A stretch of DNA of 32,001 bases from JBEISR01 sp044337705. Its GTDB lineage: Bacteria > Planctomycetota > Planctomycetia > Pirellulales > Pirellulaceae. Location: assembly GCA_044337705.1 (NCBI GenBank), contig JBIINB010000044.1, positions 1 through 32,001 on the forward strand, written 5' to 3'. The position numbers and the translations under genes are program-made. The notes beneath the pieces are model-generated. The model searched no databases. It worked only from the letters and a program-made list of their open reading frames with translations, and was not told where the DNA came from. Below, one piece after another: positions 25,667 to 32,001 of the stretch (position 1 is its first letter; every line of letters begins with the position of its first letter).

Positions 25667-26362
25667 ATGTGCGGCAGATTTACGCTGAAGACGACCGCGG
25701 GGCAATGGCTGCTTTGGCTGGAACTGCAGGACTTCCTCGACTCTGCTCCCGACACGGAAACTCGATACAATGTCGCCCCAACACAGGAGGTATTGGCGAT
25801 CTACCAGGAGAACATCGAATCCCCGTGGCAGGCTTCCATGATGCGGTGGGGTTTTGTCCCGTCTTGGGCGAAGCCAACGACCAAGCTGCCTCTCATGATC
25901 AATGCTCGCTGCGAAACAGCAACGGAGAAGCCAAGCTTTCGGGACGCGGCTCGAGGGAGACGCTGTGTGGTGATCGCGGATGGATACTATGAATGGAAAG
26001 GCCAGGGCAAGGAAAAGCAGCCTTACTGGATTCATCGTCCGGACCAGCAACCTTTTATGATGGCCGGACTGTGGGCTATCAATCGACAATGGGGTTCAAG
26101 GCCTGTCCAGTCGCTCGCAATAGTCACCCAGCCTTCTAGTGGACTTCCCGCAACCATTCACGACCGGATGCCCGTGCTGATTGATCGGAACGACCTGCCC
26201 GGCTGGCTTTGTCCGAGTCCACTTTCACCGAGTTGGGAAGAGTGGATCCATCGAAGCGGCCACCTACAGCTGTGGCAGGCTACCCCGGTACGACGGTTAG
26301 TCAATCAGGTACGCAACCAGGGTCCGGAGTTAATTGAGGAATGCGGTCTGGAGATGGAGTAG
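25667..26362 (+). CDS. SRAP/YedK (HMCES-like) abasic-site-binding protein
   Basis: This 231-aa protein belongs to the SRAP family (E. coli YedK, human HMCES), which forms a covalent thiazolidine crosslink with abasic sites in single-stranded DNA. The catalytic Cys2 becomes N-terminal after Met removal: the sequence opens MCGRFTL. The other active-site residues are visible: Asn35 in RYNVAPTQ, Arg81 in INARCET, Glu109 in ADGYYEWK and His165 in TIHDRMPV. Most relatives read INARSET; Cys in place of Ser is a small variation. The start must be ATG 25667, since a longer start would bury Cys2; GGGAG stands about nine bases before it. It converges with the TerB-like gene. Confidence 0.95.
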   Translation: MCGRFTLKTTAGQWLLWLELQDFLDSAPDTETRYNVAPTQEVLAIYQENIESPWQASMMRWGFVPSWAKPTTKLPLMINARCETATEKPSFRDAARGRRCVVIADGYYEWKGQGKEKQPYWIHRPDQQPFMMAGLWAINRQWGSRPVQSLAIVTQPSSGLPATIHDRMPVLIDRNDLPGWLCPSPLSPSWEEWIHRSGHLQLWQATPVRRLVNQVRNQGPELIEECGLEME

Positions 26363-26390
26363 GAGTTGTTTAGTTTCCTAGCAAAAACCG

Positions 26391-26744
26391 CTAATGGGGT
26401 TTCTTTGGAAGTACGGAATCGACGATGGCATTGATTTCATCGGTATCCAGACCAGCCCGCGCAGCGGCAACCGAAAAGAGCCGCTTCTCCAGGTCGGACA
26501 GTTTGCCATCGGCGGCCATGATCCGAACCAAATCCTTGAAAATGTCGACCAGCTCCTGCGGGTCTTTCGGTAGTGAGATGGCTGGCGTCTCCGTCAGCGC
26601 GTACGCGATGGAATCCTCCAAGTCATCCGCATCCAGGCCCAGTTGCCGACTGCGGTCGATCAAGAACGTGATCTCCCGTTCCGTGAACTCTCCGTCGACG
26701 GCTGCCATGATAACCATGTTGCGGAGATGTTGGATTGAGTCCAT
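26391..26744 (-). CDS. TerB-like small acidic protein
   Basis: The 117 residues form an all-helical acidic protein with two related segments, MAAVDGEFTEREITFLIDRSRQLG and IMAADGKLSDLEKRLFSVAAARAG, the doubled DG-x-(S/T)-x2-E pattern of TerB/tellurite-resistance-like domains. Such domains bind metal ions and occur in many contexts other than tellurite resistance. No other ter genes are visible here, so tellurite resistance should not be assumed. A weak AGGA lies ten bases before ATG 26744. The gene ends 28 bp from the convergent SRAP gene. Confidence 0.85.
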   Translation of the reverse strand: MDSIQHLRNMVIMAAVDGEFTEREITFLIDRSRQLGLDADDLEDSIAYALTETPAISLPKDPQELVDIFKDLVRIMAADGKLSDLEKRLFSVAAARAGLDTDEINAIVDSVLPKKPH

Positions 26745-26850
26745 CAGCGATATTTCCTGTCACAAGCAAGTTGATTCCAGTGGATCATTCTAATGTAGGC
26801 TAATGGAGCCAAGCGATTGCGGCTAGTAGTCGAAGATCAGGTTTCCCCTT

Positions 26851-28764
26851 TCAGGGCCGACGGATGAAATCAGCCGCATAGCTACGCACGTGGCGGCCGT
26901 TTAGCACATGCACGGTACGAAGCTGTTGTATCGACTCTGAACTGAAATGACTCCATGGGACATGGATCAGCGTTTTGGAGAATCGCTTTGCCAGTTTCTT
27001 CCATCCGGATCCAGGCGGAATCCAACTGGCGATAGCGACTTGGCGATTGTCAGAATGCAAGCAGGCTGCAGCCACCAATCGTTCCTCCAGCGTCGTACAG
27101 AAATCGAGTCTCCGATCGGTCCACACATTCGGGATCGCTCGTGGAGGGAACAAAAACAGGACACCGCCATACTGCGCCATGCAGACTCCAGGACCAACGA
27201 TATTGTCGGCGAAGGAAGTTGCGAAGAAGCCCAATGTCGACTCCTCCTGGTGTTCCGCATACCAAGTCGTGCGCCACGGGTAGATGCGAGGGTCTGCGGG
27301 GCTGTCAAAGAGCATGACAGCGGCATCGATCTTCCCGATGCTTGGAGGAAGCACTCGGACGTAGACCGATCCGTCATGCCAGTGGCGCAACGTCTCGCGG
27401 ATGTCGAGCCCATCCTTGAAGCTGGTGGAAAACTTTTCACTGCGTGCAAGGTCGGCCCCCATGAGCGCACGCGCTCGGTCGACAACTCGGGTCCTGAAGC
27501 TTTCGATCCGAGCATCTTCAGGAGGCCAGGAGCATTGCTGCATGGGATTCCACTGTTTGCGCCAAAGGTGTTGCTGACGGAGTTCCGGACGGCGTTTGAG
27601 TTCCAAAGATCGCCAAATCATCGGAGGGCCGGGTAAGCGATGGGTTGCCTGGACTATCTCGCCATCCGGAAGACGCAGTTGGCCCAAACCCATACGAACC
27701 TGTGGCCCACTGGCAGGTGGGAACGGATAGTGATTTGCGCGTTCTACGACATGGAGAGCATACTGGTCTCCTACGACTTGCTTTGCGGCGACGGCGATCG
27801 AGTAGAGATCGGGTGTCATCCGCTTCTCGATGAGGCTCAGGTTGCGCATGTAGTGAAGGGCTTTGCGGAGCAGGGCAGGGGGGATCTTCCGGCTGCGACC
27901 TTGGAACTCGTCGTAGTAGTGGCTTCGGCCTTCGAGTAACAGTTTCTTGACGCCATCGATGGAAAGGTTTTCGTCATCTTCGAGAGATTTTCTGGCTTCT
28001 TCGTAGTAACCGGTGATACGCGGCAGTTCTCCGAAGAGAAACAGTAGCGATTTTGGATCGACAGCAAACCACTGTGGATCAGAGAGCGCATTTGAGTCCT
28101 CCGATTCCTCCGTATCGATCTGTTCCATGCCTGCCTGAGGTGGATGCAGATACCAATCGCGAACCCAGGGCCAGGACTGGACAGTGCAAAGACACACGAT
28201 GTTTGCATACCGGCTTTTCAGCTGCTTCAATCGTCTGGCGAAGGCTCGCAACTGGCGGTCCACTCGCGGATCATTGGGACGTGAGAACTGGGGCAAGAGA
28301 GCCGCAGCGAATGCTGCAAGGGAAACATTTCGCAGGGCGTAGGGGTCTGGCACGATCGATGCATCAGAGACGAACTCAGGGGATTCGGCATCTAGGTATT
28401 CGATCGATACACGTTCGCCAAGGGCCCAGCGAATTGCCGCGATGACGCTCTGGCAAGGATCGATGGCGACATAGGTAGATTGAGCGATATCCTCAGGTGG
28501 ATCATCGGGATCGTTCGGTTGCCAGTCGGCCATGCGCCATCGATTGGGACGTTGGACGACGATGGAAGGGGAGGGTAGTAGCGAGACGCCATACTCGACA
28601 GATTGTCGGAAAGATTCCGGTAGCGGTACCGCGACACAGTCGACGGGGTGGTCAAGCAGCCAGCGACGAACAGCGATAGCGGAATCACCACTGCCGTGCA
28701 CCACCGGCAAAAGCCATATACCTGCGTCGAGTCGCAGAGGAGCGTCGGATTTCATGCTGCTCAT
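26851..28764 (-). CDS. Large uncharacterised protein, possibly TraB/DUF5682-like
   Basis: This 637-aa soluble protein has no signal peptide or membrane span. I do not recognise it with certainty. The N-terminal layout, GIWLLPVVHGSGDSAIAVRRWL (His23), then DCVAVPLPESF, then YVAIDPCQSVIAAIRWALGERVSIEYLDAE, and later IVCLCTVQSWPWVRDWYL, recalls TraB/ChaN-like enzymes and DUF5682 in particular, where a His-Gly start, an acidic strand and an 'A-x-R-x-AL-x-R-...-(Y/F)-x-D' helix-strand follow in this order. This is inference from pattern only. A middle helical part (about 265-350) and a Trp/Pro-rich C-terminal part (WRSLELKRRPELRQQHLWRKQWNP, FATSFADNIVGPG) are unassigned. pdxH lies upstream on the same strand, 76 bp away. 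Confidence 0.75.
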   Translation of the reverse strand: MSSMKSDAPLRLDAGIWLLPVVHGSGDSAIAVRRWLLDHPVDCVAVPLPESFRQSVEYGVSLLPSPSIVVQRPNRWRMADWQPNDPDDPPEDIAQSTYVAIDPCQSVIAAIRWALGERVSIEYLDAESPEFVSDASIVPDPYALRNVSLAAFAAALLPQFSRPNDPRVDRQLRAFARRLKQLKSRYANIVCLCTVQSWPWVRDWYLHPPQAGMEQIDTEESEDSNALSDPQWFAVDPKSLLFLFGELPRITGYYEEARKSLEDDENLSIDGVKKLLLEGRSHYYDEFQGRSRKIPPALLRKALHYMRNLSLIEKRMTPDLYSIAVAAKQVVGDQYALHVVERANHYPFPPASGPQVRMGLGQLRLPDGEIVQATHRLPGPPMIWRSLELKRRPELRQQHLWRKQWNPMQQCSWPPEDARIESFRTRVVDRARALMGADLARSEKFSTSFKDGLDIRETLRHWHDGSVYVRVLPPSIGKIDAAVMLFDSPADPRIYPWRTTWYAEHQEESTLGFFATSFADNIVGPGVCMAQYGGVLFLFPPRAIPNVWTDRRLDFCTTLEERLVAAACLHSDNRQVAIASWIPPGSGWKKLAKRFSKTLIHVPWSHFSSESIQQLRTVHVLNGRHVRSYAADFIRRP

Positions 28765-28840
28765 TGTGCTCTCTTCTTCGAATTACAGCGACCGGTCCGG
28801 AAAGTGCTCAAGAACGGCGCAGTAAGTCGCAAGATCTCTT

Positions 28841-29488
28841 TCAAGGGGCAAGTCGTTCTAGTAACCACCCAGACTCTGTCTTGCGGTACTGGTAGCGGTC
28901 ATGCAATCGGCTTGGCTTGCCTTGCCAGAACTCGAACAGGTCGGGGCAAAGTAGAAATCCTCCCCAATGGTCCGGACGACGGGGAGGATGTTCATTAGCT
29001 TGGCTTAGCATCGCTGATACCGCCTCCTCCAGACGATGGTCTTCCTGAATCACAGACGATTGGGGCGAGGCGATAGCTCCGCACTGGCTGTCGATCGGGC
29101 GGGAGTAGAAGTACTGATCGGAAATGGAAGGAGAGGCTTTTTCGACCCTGCCCTCAATACGGACTTGCCTTTCCAACATCGGCCAATAGAAGTTCAAAGC
29201 GGCTTGGTTGCAGGAATCCAATTGACTCCCTTTTCGGGACTGGTAATTGGTGAAGAAAAGAAAGCCTTGGTCGGAAAAACCTTTGAGTAGCACAATCCGA
29301 CTGGTGACAGGTCCCTGAGGAGCTGTGGTCGACAGGGTCATTGCATTGACTTCCCACCATTCGGGCAGACCGTCGAGAGAACACATCGTCTCGAACCAGT
29401 CTCGGAACTGATCTACCGGGTCGCTTTTCATCCGTTCTCGCTGAAGCGATCCCATGCGATAGGTTTTTCGGAATGCATGAAGAGTCAT
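28841..29488 (-). CDS. pdxH: Pyridoxamine 5'-phosphate oxidase PdxH
   Basis: PdxH uses FMN and oxygen to convert pyridoxine or pyridoxamine phosphate to pyridoxal phosphate, the last step of B6 synthesis and salvage. The 215 residues match the family over its whole length: a RxxYxxGxL-like KTYRMGSLQRERMKSDPVDQF, the FMN-binding SRIVLLKGFSDQGFLFFTNYQSRKGSQL, ALNFYWPMLERQVRIEGRVEK, and the C-terminal dimer/PLP site HWGGFLLCPDLFEFWQGKPSRLHDR, ending ERLAP exactly like well-known members. The start is ATG 29488; no clear ribosome site is visible. pdxA of the same pathway is also in this window but about 14 kb away. The YqgE gene is divergent. Confidence 0.96.
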   Translation of the reverse strand: MTLHAFRKTYRMGSLQRERMKSDPVDQFRDWFETMCSLDGLPEWWEVNAMTLSTTAPQGPVTSRIVLLKGFSDQGFLFFTNYQSRKGSQLDSCNQAALNFYWPMLERQVRIEGRVEKASPSISDQYFYSRPIDSQCGAIASPQSSVIQEDHRLEEAVSAMLSQANEHPPRRPDHWGGFLLCPDLFEFWQGKPSRLHDRYQYRKTESGWLLERLAP

Positions 29489-29608
29489 GATTTGGTACGG
29501 TTTTTGCCGCTTCCGGAGATGGAATAGGTTGGTTCGGTCAAGGTGGCAGTCAGAAAGGTTGTCGACGGCCTCGTGCTGTACAGCGAATTGTATCGGGAAT
29601 TTAGGGTT

Positions 29609-30202
29609 ATGATGAATCGCGTCCGAAGAGCTCTTTCAAAGCAACAGCTGACTGGCCAGCTGCTGGTTGCTACGGGTAATGGTGAGCCATCAGGGCCTTT
29701 GGCTAGAGCAGTTTGCCTGATGGTAGAACACGGTGAGCAAGGTGCCGTTGGCCTGGTTCTTAATCGGTCTGTTGCCTCGGATCTTCGTGAACTTTGGAAC
29801 CAATTGGCCCAAGGGACGGAGCATACCAGCACGCCTCCGGAACGGATTTACCTAGGTGGACCCTTGAACGGTCCTATGGTGGCCGTACACGACGACGCAA
29901 CTTCGGCAGATTGCGGAAACGGCCTAGGGCTGTTTTTCTCGGCTCAGGCAGAGACGCTTCGGCGTCTGGTAGCAAGCCCCCCAGCTCGCTGTCGATTGGT
30001 AGTGGGATGCTTCCGGTGGCAGCCAGGGGTCTTGGAGGAGGAAGTCACGGCATCAAAATGGCTCGGAGCACCAGCGATACCTGAGGTGGTCTTTGAAGAC
30101 GAACGGCTGATGTGGGGTAGGGCCCTACAGTTGGCCGGTAATCTGCAATGGCATCGCATTACCGGCATCCAGCAGTTTCCCAAAGATCCACACCTGAACT
30201 AG
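29609..30202 (+). CDS. YqgE/AlgH family protein (UPF0301)
   Basis: This 197-aa protein is a YqgE/AlgH (DUF179) homologue. Seen: LTGQLLVATGNGEPSGPLARAVCLMVEHGEQGAVGLVLNRSV, the usual opening; IYLGGPLNGPMVAVHD; and CRLVVGCFRWQPGVLEEEV, which corresponds to the GYAGWxxGQLE region. The cellular role is undefined; AlgH was once linked to alginate regulation in Pseudomonas. The start is one of two adjacent ATGs at 29609 and 29612 behind TTTAGGG; the GTG 66 bp earlier adds residues that do not fit the family. The REP-like tandem pair lies 12 bp after its stop. Confidence 0.9.
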   Translation: MMNRVRRALSKQQLTGQLLVATGNGEPSGPLARAVCLMVEHGEQGAVGLVLNRSVASDLRELWNQLAQGTEHTSTPPERIYLGGPLNGPMVAVHDDATSADCGNGLGLFFSAQAETLRRLVASPPARCRLVVGCFRWQPGVLEEEVTASKWLGAPAIPEVVFEDERLMWGRALQLAGNLQWHRITGIQQFPKDPHLN

Positions 30203-30214
30203 CCAAACAGCAAA

Positions 30215-30261
30215 AAACTTCCCAATTCGTGCCACCAAACTTCCCAATTCGTGCCACCCAC
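30215..30261. repeat. REP-like tandem pair (2 x 22 bp) downstream of the RAYT-like gene
   Basis: Two perfect 22-bp units at 30215-30236 and 30237-30258 read AAACTTCCCAATTCG followed by TGCCACC; the second continues to a full core GTGCCACCCAC (30251-30261), then CAATTCGTGAATT. On the minus strand, the coding strand of the transposase, this reads GTGGGTGGCACGAATTGGGA. It lies in the 281-bp gap between the convergent YqgE and RAYT-like genes, 220 bp past the latter's stop. The rest of the gap holds nothing I recognise. Confidence 0.9.
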
Positions 30262-30483
30262 CAATTCGTGAATTTTGGCATCTTGGGGGTGCTGCTACCA
30301 CTTGCGAGGCACTGGGTGCTTGAGATTGGATAACGCACCAAGCAGGGGGAAATGCCTCTTCGCTGACGGGGGCTGTCCGCGTCTGGGCTTACTGCGCACA
30401 GCGATTCCGCTAGAGCATCCTGAAGAAATAACGATGAGTCTTTCCTTGGTGACTCCAGATTCCTGCGTCAACACCGACAGGAG

Positions 30484-31653
30484 CTAGCAACTGGAGGTCG
30501 CTTCCAGGCAACAGACTTCCACGGCGCGCTGGCCATGATGCCAACGCCTGCCATTACGGGACGCTGATTGACGGAGACTGCGACTGAGGCCCACTCGATC
30601 GCCGCGGAAGTAACGGCGAAAGTTCCACACCAAATCTCCGAATCTCTCGCTGCACAGTCCTGCACGCTCCAGGATCGACGCCAATCGCTTGGGAATCGTC
30701 TTTGCCTTCTCTCGTCCCCCTTGCTTCCAGGTCCAGTTCAGCAGTTCCCGATAGCTCTTCAGCGACATCTCCAGGAATCCCTGGTCGCTCGCTCGAAGAC
30801 CGCTGCCAGATTGCAACCGATCATCGGCTGGAGCACTGTTGATGGTCAGTGGGGCCAGCCAGGCACCTCGCGGCATCTCCAGAGTCACTGGCGGGAATTT
30901 GGCCTGCATACGAGCCCAGCGATCCGATGCCTTTCCATGCTGGAACTCCTGAGCCACCTCCTCCAGGGTCAGTGGTCGGACTTTGCGTGCCTGGGAACAG
31001 GCTTTATGCCCCTGATCTCCCAGGATCCTCTCGTAAATAGAGCTGAAGCAGCTGACTTCCAGGCTCTTGGCAAGACCTGCACGCACTTGGTTCAAATCGA
31101 CATACATGGCGCACGCCAAAAGTCCCGCTTCATCGACAATTTGCTGTGCCTTGAAACGCCCTTCCCAGAAACTCCCTGTGCAATTGTCCTCCCGGTTGGC
31201 TCGGCGCGCAATCGGTTCACTCAATGCACGCATGAACCAGGAGACATCGCTCAATCGACTGCGAATCTTCTGGAGGCGCTCGGGATCCTCGAGGAGTTGC
31301 TGGACCTGGGTTTCCGTGGGGGCTCCAAGACGCTGCCCTTGGGACTGGCCGGGAAAGACCTGCAGCCACCGCACAGCAGCATCCCGGTCAGGCAGTTGGG
31401 CCACCAGATCGGGACGGTTGCGTACGATCCAGTGGGCATGATTGGAGAGTGTAGAAAAAGCAAGCACATCAATAGCAAAGCAGGAAGCCAAGAACTCCAA
31501 TCGTTCCTGGATCCACTGACGTCGATGTCCATAGTTGCAACCAGAAACGGGATCCTCCCCGGTCAGAAAAGCGCGTCGGACGCATCGCTGGGTAATGTGC
31601 AGGATATTGACTTGATCGGGTGGGCAGATTTCGGCTCGGGCGGTCCGTGGCAT
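30484..31653 (-). CDS. RAYT-like / IS200-type Y1 transposase
   Basis: This 389-aa protein is a Y1_Tnp (IS200-like, REP-associated tyrosine transposase) family member. The catalytic HUH pair is His72 and His74 in STLSNHAHWIV; the nucleophile is probably Tyr184 in AMYVDLNQVRAGL; the conserved GSFWEGRFKAQ precedes it. The C-terminal 190 residues (from about 200) are an extra basic domain typical of the long planctomycete versions and absent from 150-aa IS200 TnpA; it may recognise DNA. There are no terminal repeats or partner TnpB around it, as expected for RAYT genes, which are domesticated rather than self-moving. REP-like cores lie on both sides in inverted orientation (30247-30261 and 31916-31930). 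Start: ATG 31653 behind GGGAG. Confidence 0.88.
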   Translation of the reverse strand: MPRTARAEICPPDQVNILHITQRCVRRAFLTGEDPVSGCNYGHRRQWIQERLEFLASCFAIDVLAFSTLSNHAHWIVRNRPDLVAQLPDRDAAVRWLQVFPGQSQGQRLGAPTETQVQQLLEDPERLQKIRSRLSDVSWFMRALSEPIARRANREDNCTGSFWEGRFKAQQIVDEAGLLACAMYVDLNQVRAGLAKSLEVSCFSSIYERILGDQGHKACSQARKVRPLTLEEVAQEFQHGKASDRWARMQAKFPPVTLEMPRGAWLAPLTINSAPADDRLQSGSGLRASDQGFLEMSLKSYRELLNWTWKQGGREKAKTIPKRLASILERAGLCSERFGDLVWNFRRYFRGDRVGLSRSLRQSASRNGRRWHHGQRAVEVCCLEATSSC

Positions 31654-31915
31654 GAGTCAGGCTCCCTGGGGAAGCGAGGAATCCTTAGGCATCGCATGCG
31701 GGATTCTATGGGCGCACCCATTGAATGGACAAATGAACAGCTTCCGCAAGTCCTTCGAGACAATTCATGAATGCGGAAAAACGAATGAAAAAATTCGAAA
31801 TCGCGAGCTTCCCAAGACTGTCCACAGCTCGACTGGACACATGGACACATATTCACGTACTAGGCTTCATCCCAACCGAAAAAACCCGGATCGCCTGATC
31901 CCCAAGGTAAGAAAA
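31654..31915. other. Intergenic region upstream of the RAYT-like gene
   Basis: These 262 bases must contain the leftward promoter of the transposase gene. No gene is recognised; a frame open on either strand has no domain. The right end passes into a REP-like core and the second insertion-sequence copy. Confidence 0.55.
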
Positions 31916-31926
31916 GTGGGTGGCAC
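31916..31926. repeat. REP-like core at the left flank of IS copy 2
   Basis: GTGGGTGGCAC is the exact reverse complement of the duplication around IS copy 1. It stands immediately before the IS end. Its continuation GAAT is the first four bases of the IS, so I cannot tell whether the original site also read GAAT. Confidence 0.85.
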
Positions 31927-32001
31927 GAATGGCACTGTACGAGCTGTTTTATTGCGCAACTTCTCTAGCGGCTGAAAGGGAAATTTTTTAAATTTCCCCC
32001 A
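31927..32001 (+). mobile_element. IS4-family insertion sequence, copy 2 (left end only)
   Basis: These last 75 bases equal 23011-23085 without a mismatch: terminal repeat GAATGGCACTGTA, the A/T hairpin (31978-31998) and the CCCCA that precedes the transposase leader. The rest of the element, including the transposase gene, should continue beyond the window in the rightward direction. Confidence 0.92.

Noticed and set aside
26391..26744. Tellurite resistance locus
   Set aside because: Only a single TerB-like domain protein is present; none of the other ter genes are seen.
23011..31926. The two IS copies as a composite transposon carrying 24.6-31.9 kb
   Set aside because: The genes between them (pdxH, YqgE, SRAP, lipoprotein) are normal chromosomal genes. 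Copy 1 has its own 11-bp duplication, which indicates a separate insertion event.

Overview
The window comes from a planctomycete chromosome, most likely the Pirellulales/Pirellulaceae side of Planctomycetota. The evidence is a planctomycete cytochrome (PSCyt1-DUF1549-DUF1553) gene followed by a DUF1501 gene, two secreted PQQ-type propeller proteins, a zinc-ribbon/DUF1559 protein and a RAYT-like transposase of the long planctomycete type. The genus cannot be settled from sequence reading alone.

Layout. 1-445 (-) is the N-terminal part of a MoxR AAA ATPase. 446-1392 has no gene but carries a REP-like repeat array with a 124-bp near-perfect duplication. 1393-11141 (+) is a run of exported proteins: PSCyt1/DUF1549/DUF1553, DUF1501, two PQQ-like propellers and a small membrane protein. 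11157-22727 is a housekeeping block on both strands: dprA, zinc-ribbon DUF1559 protein, pdxA, dtd, YdjM-like membrane hydrolase, CvpA-like protein, rarA, panB, a secreted basic-tailed protein and a DUF255/thioredoxin-like protein. 23011-24643 is a complete IS4-family insertion sequence. 24996-30202 holds a lipoprotein, a SRAP/YedK protein, a TerB-like protein, a 637-aa protein of uncertain family, pdxH and a YqgE/AlgH protein. 30484-31653 (-) is the RAYT-like Y1 transposase, and at 31927 a second copy of the same IS begins and runs off the end.

The most interesting signal lies between the genes. One short motif with the core GTG-N5-CAC (typically GGTGGGTGGCAC followed by GAATT or CGATT) recurs at 853-1192, 22963-23010, 24644-24654, 30215-30261 and 31916-31926. 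It occurs as tandem pairs or small arrays and flanks the RAYT-like gene in inverted orientation. IS copy 1 is bounded by an 11-bp direct repeat that is exactly this core (GTGCCACCCAC). IS copy 2 starts directly after the same 11 bp in the opposite orientation. This suggests a three-part arrangement: a RAYT-like enzyme, the REP-like hairpin family it may spread, and an IS4-family element that uses the hairpin core as a preferred landing site.

The remaining genes are mostly ordinary: vitamin B6 (pdxA, pdxH), pantothenate (panB), DNA uptake/recombination/repair (dprA, rarA, SRAP), D-aminoacyl-tRNA proofreading (dtd), and an export-oriented cluster presumably used at the cell envelope or in degradation of complex substrates.
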